From Sunxiuqinia indica (lineage in GTDB: Bacteria; Bacteroidota; Bacteroidia; Bacteroidales; Prolixibacteraceae): a stretch of 64,000 nucleotides of DNA. Below are positions 1 through 8,540 of the stretch, piece by piece. Location of the stretch: NCBI RefSeq assembly GCF_009847015.1, contig NZ_WVEM01000002.1:241943-305942 (forward strand), read 5' to 3'. Below the pieces are notes generated by a model that did not search any database, had not been told where the DNA came from, and worked only from the letters and a program-made list of their open reading frames with translations. The translations under genes and the position numbers were made by a program. How positions within the stretch are numbered: the stretch's first letter is position 1; every line of letters begins with the position of its first letter.

Positions 1-462
1 ATTGATTACTTTGTTAATGTCGTTGTTCCAATCGAAACCTTCATCATCAAGAAATGCAAGGCAGGTAATGTCATCAACATCGTTTAGGTCGAGCTTGCTG
101 ATGGGCATTGTTTTCAATCCGGCCGACTCAATGTAGTGAGCCGACTGCTCGGTACCCAGGTAGGCAACGCGGCCTGATTTTATTTTGAGTTTCAACCAGT
201 CGTGTGCCAGCATGCCCGAAGAAATAACCTTGTCGGTTGTAATCGCGGGGATTCCATTGTTTTGATACATCCGTGCCAGCTGTTCCGGACTTCGGGACGC
301 ATCATTGGTTAATACGTAATAGTCAATTCCCTTTTCATCCAGAAAATCGAACGTATTTTCAACACCTGGAATAATTCCTTTGTGATTTTTTAATACCCCG
401 AAAGCATCAAAAAAAACCGCTTTGTAGTTGGTTACTACACTTCTGAAATCTTGCGTCTTCAT
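1..462 (-). CDS. HAD-IIA-like hydrolase, C-terminus outside window
   Basis: The minus strand is open from an ATG at 462 to the window edge (154 codons, truncated), so the stop is not seen. The N-terminus shows HAD motif I (FFDAFGVLKN, presumed nucleophile Asp19) and motif II (VLTNDAS), as in the NagD/4-nitrophenylphosphatase-type HAD-IIA group. The usual second Asp of motif I (DxD) is replaced by Phe (DAF). Phosphatases normally use that residue as general acid, and dehalogenases replace it with Tyr, so the reaction may not be a plain phosphatase. It lies 5 nt downstream of the kinase gene and is probably co-transcribed with it and the glutamine synthetase homologue. The substrate is unknown. 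Confidence 0.8.
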   Translation of the reverse strand, partial: MKTQDFRSVVTNYKAVFFDAFGVLKNHKGIIPGVENTFDFLDEKGIDYYVLTNDASRSPEQLARMYQNNGIPAITTDKVISSGMLAHDWLKLKIKSGRVAYLGTEQSAHYIESAGLKTMPISKLDLNDVDDITCLAFLDDEGFDWNNDINKVIN

Positions 463-467
463 ACTGT

Positions 468-1511
468 TTATATTTTTAATGCTCTCAATATTTTATCGAC
501 ATCGTAATTTGTGTCAATGGCCGGAATGTATAAATTATAGGCTTCTTTTTGCAACTTACGGGCATATGATGGTAAAAAGAAGTGTGTTCCATCCTTTACC
601 ACGTAGTTTAAAATGAAAAAGCGATAGGCCTCTTTTATTAATCGTACTTCTGGTTCTGTCAGCGGAAAGATCCGGTGATATTCTTTTAGAAACATGATGA
701 ATCGATCTTCCATTAACGGGTCGATCATATAGCTGAAAACCGTTCGGTCGCCTACATCGGAAACCACTCGGCTAAAAAAGTAAAAATCCATGACACGTGA
801 CGACTCCCGAAACCAGTCATAATCCCATCTGGAATAGAGCTTCCCATCCCGAGTTACCGAAAAATTACCAATGTTCCAGTCTACAAATACCGGAATTGTT
901 TCAATTTCAGTGGAGTAGTTCGCCTTGTCGGCATAAACGACAAATTTTTCGCATTGGCTCTTTAAAAGATCGCGTTGAGGCGCTGTTGCGCAAAATTTAC
1001 CGGAGTCCAGATTTTTCATTAGCCGATGGATGTCGGTTGCCACTGTTTTCGACGCTTTCGGGAGCTGATTGCTTACGTTTGAGCAAGCTTTATGGAAGCG
1101 AGCTAGTTCGCGGCCAAGCTTTCGGATGTGCTTGTCCTCAAGTCTGCGAGGCATTTTGTGCTTCATCCTGATTGGGTTATAAAAAACAACCCAGGCGTTG
1201 CGTTTTTGATCGTAGTAGCGAAAGATGAACAGATCGTTTCGTTTAACCAGCGATTTGGCGAGGAAGTTGTCGTAGGGTGCTTCCAGGTTGTTGGCCAGAT
1301 TGTTTATAATGATATGATCTTCCTTAAAGTGTTCAAAATTACCGTAATCCGATAATTTTGCAAAAACCGGTTGCCGGTCGTAAAAGGATATTTTGTAAAC
1401 ATGGTTGGTTGAAACATGGGCACTGACATCAAAAATTCCTTTAATTTCATGTCGTTCGTCAAATTCTTCCCAAGCTTGTCGGATTATCTGAAAATAATCA
1501 AGCGTTTGCAT
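468..1511 (-). CDS. APH/choline-kinase-fold phosphotransferase
   Basis: This 347-aa protein has a recognisable but divergent aminoglycoside-phosphotransferase fold. The catalytic loop reads VDWNIGNFSV (Asp and Asn kept, the usual His before Asp replaced by Val) and is followed by a DYDWF segment in the place of the metal-binding DFD motif. The family phosphorylates hydroxyls of small molecules such as amino alcohols, sugars and antibiotics; the substrate here is unknown. It sits between the glutamine synthetase homologue (59-nt gap) and the HAD protein (5-nt gap), which suggests a small metabolic pathway and not drug resistance. The ATG at 1511 follows directly on the upstream intergenic gap. 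Confidence 0.75.
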   Translation of the reverse strand: MQTLDYFQIIRQAWEEFDERHEIKGIFDVSAHVSTNHVYKISFYDRQPVFAKLSDYGNFEHFKEDHIIINNLANNLEAPYDNFLAKSLVKRNDLFIFRYYDQKRNAWVVFYNPIRMKHKMPRRLEDKHIRKLGRELARFHKACSNVSNQLPKASKTVATDIHRLMKNLDSGKFCATAPQRDLLKSQCEKFVVYADKANYSTEIETIPVFVDWNIGNFSVTRDGKLYSRWDYDWFRESSRVMDFYFFSRVVSDVGDRTVFSYMIDPLMEDRFIMFLKEYHRIFPLTEPEVRLIKEAYRFFILNYVVKDGTHFFLPSYARKLQKEAYNLYIPAIDTNYDVDKILRALKI

Positions 1512-1570
1512 AGTTCTTCTTCTTTTTAGCTGTCGTCTGTAGTTCCCAAAAGTAATCAGAAATTGGTATT

Positions 1571-2932
1571 TCAGATAATTTCAAAATACCTTTTTGTTTC
1601 CCAGTCGGTTACTGCTTTGGCGAATTCGCGCCATTCCCATTCGCGTGTAGCTGCAAAATGGTTGACAAAGTCTTCTCCAAACAGGGTGTTGGGAATCTCC
1701 GAATCTTTCATCTTTCGGGTGGCATCCAGCAGGTTGAGCGGTAGTCGTTCGTGGTCTTTTTGGGCATATTCGTTGCCGGTTGTTTTTGGAATCGTTAGTT
1801 CTAACTCATTTTCGATTCCATATAAACCAGATGCCAAGGCAGCAGCCATTGCCAGATATGGATTGGAGTCGGAGCCGGGGACGCGCATTTCCAGTCGGGC
1901 CGATTTCTCCTGTCCGTTGATAACCCGAACCGCTGTTGTGCGATTATCGAGTCCCCAACTTGCAGTAACCGGAGCCCAAGCGCCTTCGCGCAGCCGTTTG
2001 TAACTGTTAATTGTGGGCGCGTACATAGGTAAAATGTGAGGTAAGCAATAAAGCTGTCCGGCCAGGTAGCTTTCCATTAGCTTGCTCATTGGTGATTGTT
2101 TGTCGCCCGAGAAAAAGAGGTTTCTTTTTTGACCGATATCCCACAAACTTTGATGAATGTGTCCGCTGCAGCCGGGAAGATTCTCATTCCATTTAGCCAT
2201 AAAACTGGCAATTATTCCATGTCGATAGGCAATTTCTTTTACACTGTTTTTGAAAAGTGCTGCTTTGTCAGCAGCTTGCAGAATTTCATCGTAACGAATT
2301 GCTGCTTCATAAACACCGGGGCCGGTTTCGGTATGCAAGCCTTCGAGGCTTACCTGAAACTTTTCCAGCAAATCGAACAGGTCATTGAAATAGGTTTGGT
2401 ATTGTGTTGGCCGAAGCATGGAGTAGCCAAACATTCCCGGCGAAATTGGTTTCAAATCAGAATAATTTTTCTCGGCTAGTTCGTTCGATGTTCCAATAAA
2501 ATTGAACCACTCAAATTCTTGTGAGAATACTGCTTCGAAGCCCTTCTCGGTTGCACGTTGCCTGATTCGTTTCAGTAAACTACGCGGACAAGCAGGCAGA
2601 TCTTTGCCCTGTTCAGAACTGAAGTCAGCCAGAAAGAACGGACGTTCGTTGTCCCACGGAATATTGCGGTAGGTCGAAAGGTCAATTCGGGCACGGGCAT
2701 CCGGATAGGCTGTATGCCAGCCCGTAACTTTTACATTGTCGTAGCATTTGTCATTGGCATCCCATCCAAAAATTACATCACAAAAACCAATGTCGCCATC
2801 AACTACTTCCAGAAACTTATCTTTGTGAATCGTTTTGCCCCTCAATATGCCATCAATGTCAACTACAGCGAATTTAATTTTCGATTGAGCGCTTTCTTTT
2901 ATTGTTTTTATCAGGTCCTTCTTATTTATCAT
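1571..2932 (-). CDS. Glutamine synthetase family protein (PuuA/FluG-like)
   Basis: At 453 aa this matches the length of bacterial GS-I-type and gamma-glutamylpolyamine synthetase-like enzymes. Catalytic-domain landmarks are visible: ETGPGVYEAA in the glutamate/metal site, CSGHIHQSL in the ATP-site region, and RLEMRVPGSDSNPYLA near the C-terminus. No adenylylation-loop Tyr signature is obvious. Since a full type III glutamine synthetase lies next door on the other strand, this one is more likely to gamma-glutamylate an amine than to assimilate ammonia. It is the first gene of a minus-strand unit followed by a kinase and a HAD hydrolase. Family assignment is secure; the substrate is not. Confidence 0.88.
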   Translation of the reverse strand: MINKKDLIKTIKESAQSKIKFAVVDIDGILRGKTIHKDKFLEVVDGDIGFCDVIFGWDANDKCYDNVKVTGWHTAYPDARARIDLSTYRNIPWDNERPFFLADFSSEQGKDLPACPRSLLKRIRQRATEKGFEAVFSQEFEWFNFIGTSNELAEKNYSDLKPISPGMFGYSMLRPTQYQTYFNDLFDLLEKFQVSLEGLHTETGPGVYEAAIRYDEILQAADKAALFKNSVKEIAYRHGIIASFMAKWNENLPGCSGHIHQSLWDIGQKRNLFFSGDKQSPMSKLMESYLAGQLYCLPHILPMYAPTINSYKRLREGAWAPVTASWGLDNRTTAVRVINGQEKSARLEMRVPGSDSNPYLAMAAALASGLYGIENELELTIPKTTGNEYAQKDHERLPLNLLDATRKMKDSEIPNTLFGEDFVNHFAATREWEWREFAKAVTDWETKRYFEII

Positions 2933-3289
2933 GTCTTTGCTTTGCTCTTTTTTTAATGGTCAACAAATACCAAAATAATGATATTGCTTGAGTTTACACA
3001 AGGTATTCGAAAAATTAACAACTTAAAACACAACTCGCTGATTTTTCGCTTCAAAATTTACATCATAATAAAATGATGCTATTTGTACTTGTCAGTGAAA
3101 TTATATCACTTCACCCCTTGTTTTTTACCCCATTTAGTTCTAAAATGACTGATTATTTTGAATGAACCTGCCGAGAAACAGGATAAACATTGATGAAAAA
3201 TAAAAAGTTAGCTTCAAAATTCATTATTTTTGAGGTCTGTATTTGGCTGAAGAAATTTCAATGTTTTATAAATTTAATTGATTAAGATA
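2933..3289. other. Divergent intergenic region between GS homologue and glnN
   Basis: These 357 AT-rich bases separate two divergently transcribed glutamine-synthetase-type genes and must hold both promoters. On the plus strand TATTTTTG at 3225-3232 fits the Bacteroidota -7 element TAnnTTTG. No clear operator palindrome was recognised. Confidence 0.6.
3225..3232 (+). promoter_or_regulatory. Candidate -7 element of glnN
   Basis: TATTTTTG matches the Bacteroidota sigma consensus TAnnTTTG exactly and lies 58 nt upstream of the chosen glnN ATG. No good TTTG -33 element is seen at the usual distance, so this is a weak call. Confidence 0.3.
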
Positions 3290-5479
3290 ATGGCAGACTT
3301 TAGATTTAAAGCTTTACAGGTGGTTATGGAAAGAGAACCGGTTGTAATTGAGCGGGAGCATAATCTAACCTCCGACTATTTTGGGATTAAGGTTTTTGAC
3401 CGTCCTAAAATGAAAAAATACCTTTCCAAAGAGGCCTATAAAGCCGTTTGTGATGCCGTCGATAATTCGAGGGCCATAGATCGAAAAATGGCCGATCAGG
3501 TGGCGCAGGGAATGAAAGCCTGGGCTACCGAAAATGGTGCTACACACTATACGCACTGGTTTCATCCGTTGACCGATGGAACAGCCGAAAAGCATGATGC
3601 ATTTATCGTTCATGGCGAAGATGGTGGTGTTGTGGAGGCATTCAGCGGGAAATTACTTTCGCAGCAGGAGCCCGATGCTTCTTCATTTCCGAGTGGTGGT
3701 ATCCGCCAAACCTTTGAAGCACGTGGCTATACCGCTTGGGATGCTTCATCTCCGGCGTTTATTGTTGATGGAACACTGTGTATTCCAACGGTATTTATTT
3801 CATACACCGGCGAAGCATTGGATTACAAAACTCCGTTGTTGCGGTCACTGCAAGCTGTGGATAAAGCGGCAACCGCTGTTTGCCAGTTTTTCGATAAAAA
3901 TGTAACAAAAGTAAATGCCAATCTGGGGTGGGAGCAAGAGTATTTTCTGATTGACGAAGCACTGTTTATGGCTCGCCCGGATCTGGTTTTGACGGGGCGG
4001 ACTTTGATGGGGCATTCATCATCAAAAGATCAACAGCTGGATGATCATTACTTCAGCTCTATTCCAACTCGTGTTTATCGCTACATGGAGGATTTGGAAA
4101 ATGAAGCTTATAAACTAGGAATTCCGTTGAAAACCCGTCACAATGAGGTTGCTCCAAATCAATTTGAAGTTGCTCCTATATACGAAGAGGCCAACCTGGG
4201 GAACGATCATAACCAATTGCTAATGGACATTATGAAAAAGATTGCTCGTCGTCATCATTTTAGGGTGCTTTTTCATGAAAAGCCATTTGCCGGAATTAAT
4301 GGATCAGGCAAGCACAACAACTGGTCATTATCCACGAACACAGGCGTTAACCTCTATTCACCGGGTAAAAACCCAAAATCAAATTTGCAGTTTCTAACGT
4401 TTGTGGTGAATGCCATGAAAGCGGTGTATGATAATCAAGACTTAATGAGAGCTTGTATTCTAACTGCTTCAAACGCTCATCGCTTGGGAGCCAATGAAGC
4501 TCCGCCTTCAATCTTGTCTGTCTTTTTGGGAACCGAAGTCAGTAAAATGCTCGATATGATGGAAGAGGCAGTGGTTGACCGTAAAATGACACCGGACGAA
4601 AAAACAGCTTTGAAATTGAATATTGGTCGGATTCCGGAGATTATTCTGGATAGTACCGATCGTAATCGAACATCGCCATTTGCGTTTACCGGTAACCGTT
4701 TTGAGTTCCGCGCTGTCGGGTCATCGGCCAATTGTGCCCCTGCACTTATTGCCTTAAACACGGCTGTTGCTGCTCAGTTGTCACAATTCAGGAAAGAAGT
4801 TGATAGCCTGATTGATACCGGAGTGAAAAAAGACGAAGCTATTTTCCAGATATTGAAAAAGCTGATTATTGATTGCAAACCGATTCGATTTGATGGTGAC
4901 GGATATAGTGATGATTGGATTGTTGAGGCTGAAAAGCGTGGCCTGACCAACATCAACAGTGTGCCTGATGCCTTACAGGGATATCTGTCGGAGAAGACAA
5001 AAAAGCTTTTTGCGGTACAAGAAGTGTTATCGGAAAAGGAGTTGGTTGGACGAACTGCTGTAGAGTATGAGAAATACATCATGAAGGTGCAAATTGAAGC
5101 ACGTGTCTTGGGCGATTTGGCAATTAACCATATCGTTCCTACGGCTATTCAATATCAGACTACTTTATTAGAAAATGTTAAAAACCTGAAGGAAGTTTTT
5201 TCTGAGAAGGAATTTGAGGAGCTGGCTTTTGCCCGTAAGGAATTGATTAAGGAAATCAGCGGCCATATTTCAGCCATTAAGGCGAAGGTGAAAAAGATGG
5301 TTGAAGCCCGCAAAGTCGCCAATGTAATAGAAGACTCAATTGAAAAATCAAGAGTATACGAAAAAACGGTTTATCCTTACCTGGATGATATTCGCTATCA
5401 TATTGATAAGTTAGAACTGACTGTTGATAATGAACTTTGGCCCCTGCCAAAATATAGAGAACTACTATTTGTAAGATAA
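3290..5479 (+). CDS. glnN: Type III glutamine synthetase GlnN
   Basis: Makes glutamine from glutamate, ammonia and ATP; it is the main ammonia-assimilating enzyme in many Bacteroidota. The 729-aa length fits GS-III (about 700-730 aa), much longer than GS-I. The GS-III core is clear: EVAPNQFEVAPIYEEANLG, then GINGSGKHNNWSL, and the Arg-rich active-site segment FAFTGNRFEFRAVGS. The reading frame extends upstream to a TTG at 3278, but the ATG at 3290 (MADFRFKAL) is the natural start. The gene stands alone, divergent from the PuuA-like homologue, and ends at a strong hairpin. Confidence 0.97.
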   Translation: MADFRFKALQVVMEREPVVIEREHNLTSDYFGIKVFDRPKMKKYLSKEAYKAVCDAVDNSRAIDRKMADQVAQGMKAWATENGATHYTHWFHPLTDGTAEKHDAFIVHGEDGGVVEAFSGKLLSQQEPDASSFPSGGIRQTFEARGYTAWDASSPAFIVDGTLCIPTVFISYTGEALDYKTPLLRSLQAVDKAATAVCQFFDKNVTKVNANLGWEQEYFLIDEALFMARPDLVLTGRTLMGHSSSKDQQLDDHYFSSIPTRVYRYMEDLENEAYKLGIPLKTRHNEVAPNQFEVAPIYEEANLGNDHNQLLMDIMKKIARRHHFRVLFHEKPFAGINGSGKHNNWSLSTNTGVNLYSPGKNPKSNLQFLTFVVNAMKAVYDNQDLMRACILTASNAHRLGANEAPPSILSVFLGTEVSKMLDMMEEAVVDRKMTPDEKTALKLNIGRIPEIILDSTDRNRTSPFAFTGNRFEFRAVGSSANCAPALIALNTAVAAQLSQFRKEVDSLIDTGVKKDEAIFQILKKLIIDCKPIRFDGDGYSDDWIVEAEKRGLTNINSVPDALQGYLSEKTKKLFAVQEVLSEKELVGRTAVEYEKYIMKVQIEARVLGDLAINHIVPTAIQYQTTLLENVKNLKEVFSEKEFEELAFARKELIKEISGHISAIKAKVKKMVEARKVANVIEDSIEKSRVYEKTVYPYLDDIRYHIDKLELTVDNELWPLPKYRELLFVR

Positions 5480-5496
5480 TGTATGATCGGTGATTG

Positions 5497-5536
5497 AAAA
5501 TAGAAGGCCGCTCCAATTGGAGCGGCCTTCTATTTT
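5497..5536. terminator. Perfect bidirectional terminator, glnN / GH97
   Basis: An 18-bp perfect inverted repeat (5497-5514 and 5519-5536, loop AATT) begins with AAAA and ends with TTTT. It can therefore terminate glnN on the plus strand and the convergent GH97 gene on the minus strand. Confidence 0.92.
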
Positions 5537-5577
5537 TTATCGAATGTTTATGATGCGAATCTCTGAAAAAGTCGGAT

Positions 5578-7542
5578 CTATTTCTTTTTACAAATTGCTG
5601 CCCAGCCCCCTCCTGATGCCATCGGAAGTGTAATTTTGGTGTTTTTGTTAGCCGTTTTCGTGATATAAGTATAGTCAATTGCCGCTTTATCTGCATTGAT
5701 GCCATCCTGCATGATTTCGAGTTCGTAGTCTCCTTCATCCAAAAATGACAAATCAATTTCGAGTGTTCGGGAGTCTGCATCTGTCATGGCGCCAATATAC
5801 CAGTCATTGCCACTTTTTCGGGCGGTAACAATGTAGTCGCCAACTTTGGCGTCCAGTATTTTAGTGTCGTCCCAAACGGTTTTCATTTTACTTAAAAAAC
5901 GAATAGTCTCTTCTTCCCTGTAATAATTCGATGGATTATCTGAAAGCATTTGAAGGGGAGCATCATACACAACATACATCGCTAGTTGGTGGCATCTTGT
6001 TCCAATACTCATCGGGTTGCTGTGACTGATTTTAAAATCTTTATGGTGAGCATTGCGCATGGCACCCGGAGTGTAGTCCATTGGCCCGGCCAGCATTCGC
6101 GTAAAAGGTAGGGTTACATTATGCTCTGGTGTAATTACATCAGACCATTTGCAATTTTCCAGCCCTTTTACACCTTCGTAATTGATTACATTCGGATATG
6201 CCCTGCGCAAACCCGCGGGTTTGTATGCCCCATGGAAATCCACAAGTAGTTCCCGGTCGGCACAGGCTTGGGCTGTACGCTCGTAAAAGTTGACCATTTC
6301 CTGACCCGCCTGAGCCATAAAATCAACCTTGAGCCCTTTTACACCCCACTTAGCAAACTGATCCAGAATGTTGTCCATGTGTTTATCCAAAGGCCCCCAA
6401 AGCGACCATAAAATAAGCTCGACATTTTTCTCTTTACCATATTGAACCAGTTTATCAATATCGATGTTCGGATTTGGTTCCAACACGTTGGTTGTCGCTT
6501 TCGACCAGCCTTCATCTAAAATGATGTAAGGAATTCCGTATTCAGAGGCAAAATCAATGTAATACTTATAGGTTTGGTTATCGAGTCCTGATTTAAAATC
6601 AACACCGTAAATATTGTTGTCATTCCACCAATCCCAGGCGACCAATCCCGGTTTGATCCAGGACGTGTTCTCGATTTTGCAGTCTCTTGAAAGTAAATAC
6701 ACGAGTTGGTTTTCAACCAGGTGTTTGTCTTCCTCACTAATCATGAATACTCGCCAGGGAAAAGTTCTGGAGCCGTCGGTTTCGGCGATATAGTCAGCTT
6801 GTTTAATAATCTCAATGTTACGATCTCCTTTAGGTTTTGATTCGAGAATTACGTTCGGAAATTTGCTTTTCAAGCTTGCACTGCCAGTTGCCTCAAGAAA
6901 TAAGCCCGGATAATCGAACAGGTCGGCTTCGGTTATCCCAATTTTGATATTGTTGGTTGCTTTTACTAAGGTTGGAAGTGAGCAAAATTGACCGGCATCC
7001 AGAGCGGATAGTTTTTCATCGATGTATAGTCGCTCGTAGTGCGAAAGCAGCGATTGTTCTTCGGGAAATAAAAGTGGATAGTTCTCAGAAAAGTTTAAAT
7101 CGACCGTTTCGTTATTGACAATAACGTCGCCCTTTTTTGAAGTTTCAAATCGATAGGCAATTCCGTTATCAAAAACACGAAATACCACTGAAAAATCATT
7201 TTTAAAATGAATGCTCAGTTGGTTGTATTCGTCTTTTATTGTTGTTGATTTAACCGGGACAATGACTTCAACGTGCTCAGAAGTAGAACTTTTTTTCGTT
7301 TTTCTGACTTTAGCTGATTTACCCAAAACCTCTCCATCAATTGTGAGACTCATTTTGCTATTCTCGAAAATTGGCTGCCCGTTAACACTCGCCGACCAAT
7401 GAATTCCGTCGTCCGTATTTACGGTGGTTAAAATTTTTCCGTTTGGCGAGCTAACGGAGTAATCTTTTGCCGCTAAATTGATGGTAAGCAACGAAAAAAG
7501 TACGAAAAGTAGTAACGATGAAGTGTACTTTTTGATCAACAT
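5578..7542 (-). CDS. Glycoside hydrolase family 97 (alpha-galactosidase-like subgroup)
   Basis: This 654-aa secreted glycosidase has a signal peptide (hydrophobic residues 9-23, likely cleavage after LAA at 23-25). GH97 architecture follows: an N-terminal super-sandwich (about 28-300), a central barrel with GLVAWDWWND, IPYIILDEGWS and GVKGLKVDFM, and a small C-terminal beta domain. Asp407 in KVDFM sits where retaining GH97 enzymes (the alpha-galactosidase branch typified by BtGH97b) carry the nucleophile. Inverting SusB-type alpha-glucosidases lack that Asp, so a retaining alpha-galactosidase or similar is more likely than SusB. The gene is monocistronic, with the mobile element inserted roughly 250 bases upstream of its ATG. 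Confidence 0.92.
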   Translation of the reverse strand: MLIKKYTSSLLLFVLFSLLTINLAAKDYSVSSPNGKILTTVNTDDGIHWSASVNGQPIFENSKMSLTIDGEVLGKSAKVRKTKKSSTSEHVEVIVPVKSTTIKDEYNQLSIHFKNDFSVVFRVFDNGIAYRFETSKKGDVIVNNETVDLNFSENYPLLFPEEQSLLSHYERLYIDEKLSALDAGQFCSLPTLVKATNNIKIGITEADLFDYPGLFLEATGSASLKSKFPNVILESKPKGDRNIEIIKQADYIAETDGSRTFPWRVFMISEEDKHLVENQLVYLLSRDCKIENTSWIKPGLVAWDWWNDNNIYGVDFKSGLDNQTYKYYIDFASEYGIPYIILDEGWSKATTNVLEPNPNIDIDKLVQYGKEKNVELILWSLWGPLDKHMDNILDQFAKWGVKGLKVDFMAQAGQEMVNFYERTAQACADRELLVDFHGAYKPAGLRRAYPNVINYEGVKGLENCKWSDVITPEHNVTLPFTRMLAGPMDYTPGAMRNAHHKDFKISHSNPMSIGTRCHQLAMYVVYDAPLQMLSDNPSNYYREEETIRFLSKMKTVWDDTKILDAKVGDYIVTARKSGNDWYIGAMTDADSRTLEIDLSFLDEGDYELEIMQDGINADKAAIDYTYITKTANKNTKITLPMASGGGWAAICKKK

Positions 7543-7867
7543 AGATTTGAATTTTGTTAGGTTTATTGAAGTAGTAGAATGAAATTTACTTGCTTGCGTG
7601 TTTTATCAGAAACAGACTACATGATCTGAAAAATTAGGAATACCCGCTTCTCTGTTTTGTTTAAGTTATTCTGTAAATATATCAAAAATTGCAGTTGGGA
7701 AATACTTTATCTTTTCGTTTTTCGTTTTTCCATAACGTTTTTAAAATCTTGTATTGGGCTGAAAAAGTGATAGATACATGATAAAAATAACTCTCGGTAG
7801 AAAACAGGTAGATTTTTTAATTTTTTTTCACCCCTCCCGATTTGTTGCAATTTATTGCCGTACTGTA
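7543..7867. other. GH97 upstream region and left end of the mobile element
   Basis: AT-rich non-coding sequence. It should contain the GH97 promoter (minus strand). At 7796-7809 it carries the left copy of the 14-bp repeat also found beyond the integrase, and from 7868 it passes into a 111-bp tandem repeat array. No gene is seen. Confidence 0.5.
7796..7809. repeat. Left attachment-site candidate (14-bp direct repeat)
   Basis: GGTAGAAAACAGGT is identical to 20941-20954. The flanks differ on both sides, so the shared core is exactly 14 bp. The position at the outer edge of the element, opposite the integrase, fits attL/attR. Confidence 0.5.
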
Positions 7868-8338
7868 GCGGATCGCCTCACTGTTATCTGGTGAAATGCT
7901 CGACCAGGCAAAGGCTGCATTGTGTAAATTGATTGTGTCTGATCCTGCGGGATAGCCTGATCCGGGATGCACCTTGCAGCGGATCGCCTCACTGGTATCT
8001 GGTGAAATGCTCGACGAGGCAACGGCTGCATTGTGTAAATTGATTGTGCCTGATCCTGCGGGATAGCCTGATCCGGGATGCGCCTTGCAGCGGATCGCCT
8101 CACTGTTATCTGGTGAAATGCTCGACGAGGCAACGGCTGCATTGTGTAAATTGATTGTGCCTGATCCTGCGGGATAGCCTGATCCGGGATGCGCCTTGCA
8201 GCGGATCGCCTCACTGTTATCTGGTGGAATGCTCAACCATGTAAAGGCTGCATTGTGTAAATTGATTGTGTCTGATCCTGCGGGATAGCCTGATCCGGGA
8301 TGCACCTTGCAGCGGATCGCCTCACTGGTATCTGGTGT
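7868..8338. repeat. 111-bp tandem repeat array, about 4.2 copies
   Basis: The sequence starting GCGGATCGCCTCACT recurs at 7868, 7979, 8090, 8201 and 8312, giving an exact period of 111 bp. The fifth copy breaks off near 8338. Units 1 and 4 share variants (TGTGTC, GCACC) while units 2 and 3 share others (TGTGCC, GCGCC), suggesting amplification or conversion within the array. It is visibly richer in G and C than its flanks. Because 111 is divisible by three, long reading frames exist on the minus strand in at least two frames (37-aa repeats), but neither has a convincing start context, so it is treated as non-coding. Confidence 0.9.
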
Positions 8339-8393
8339 AAAGGAATAGCGAAAACAAAAAGAGACGAATAATTACTTTAGATGATTAAATGTA

Positions 8394-8410
8394 ACTGACT
8401 GTCAGTCAGT
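8394..8410. repeat. Perfect inverted repeat
   Basis: ACTGACTG-T-CAGTCAGT: 8-bp arms around a single base. Such a tight palindrome is better as a protein-binding site or replication/nicking site than as an RNA hairpin. It lies between the tandem array and the terminator at 8422-8442. Confidence 0.5.
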
Positions 8411-8415
8411 GACAA

Positions 8416-8540
8416 ATAAAAAGAGCCGATTAAATCGGCTCTAGTACGGGTTAATAAAACGCTTTCGCTGGTGATCCAGCCTCCTTTGTCCCCATCGCCC
8501 GCGAGGTGTTGACCCAGAATTAGCCCGAAAGCGTTCAACT
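8416..8540 (-). ncRNA. Candidate structured RNA ending in an intrinsic terminator
   Basis: On the minus strand a 10-bp perfect closing stem (8526-8535 with 8458-8467, AACGCTTTCG/CGAAAGCGTT) encloses about 58 nt. The enclosed part has an inner CTGG/CCAG hairpin at 8468-8479 and G/C-rich single-stranded stretches. It is followed 15 nt later by a terminator hairpin (8422-8442) with a U-tract on the minus strand. This looks like a compact RNA of about 120 nt. It lies about 240 nt downstream of the HNH-like gene, so it could also be a structured 3' UTR. It is not a tRNA by fold and matches no RNA family I recognise. Confidence 0.4.
8422..8442 (-). terminator. Intrinsic terminator
   Basis: AGAGCCGAT-TAA-ATCGGCTCT with a T-run (TTTTTATTT) when read on the minus strand. 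It ends either the HNH-like gene's transcript or the candidate structured RNA. Confidence 0.75.

Noticed and set aside
797..1171. 124-codon plus-strand frame
   Set aside because: Antisense shadow of the APH-fold kinase gene, with no protein features.
4477..4761. 94-codon minus-strand frame inside glnN
   Set aside because: Antisense shadow of a strongly conserved coding region.
7817..8305. 162-codon frame with 37-residue repeats (HPGSGYPAGS...) on the minus strand
   Set aside because: It is explained by a 111-bp tandem repeat whose period is divisible by three; a second frame is equally open, there is no start context, and the frame runs out of the array into unrelated sequence.
7868..8338. 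CRISPR array
   Set aside because: The whole 111-bp unit is conserved, with no unique spacers and no cas genes.
8458..8535. tRNA-like structure
   Set aside because: The closing stem is 10 bp, the inner hairpin has a 4-base loop, and no T-arm or anticodon arm can be drawn.
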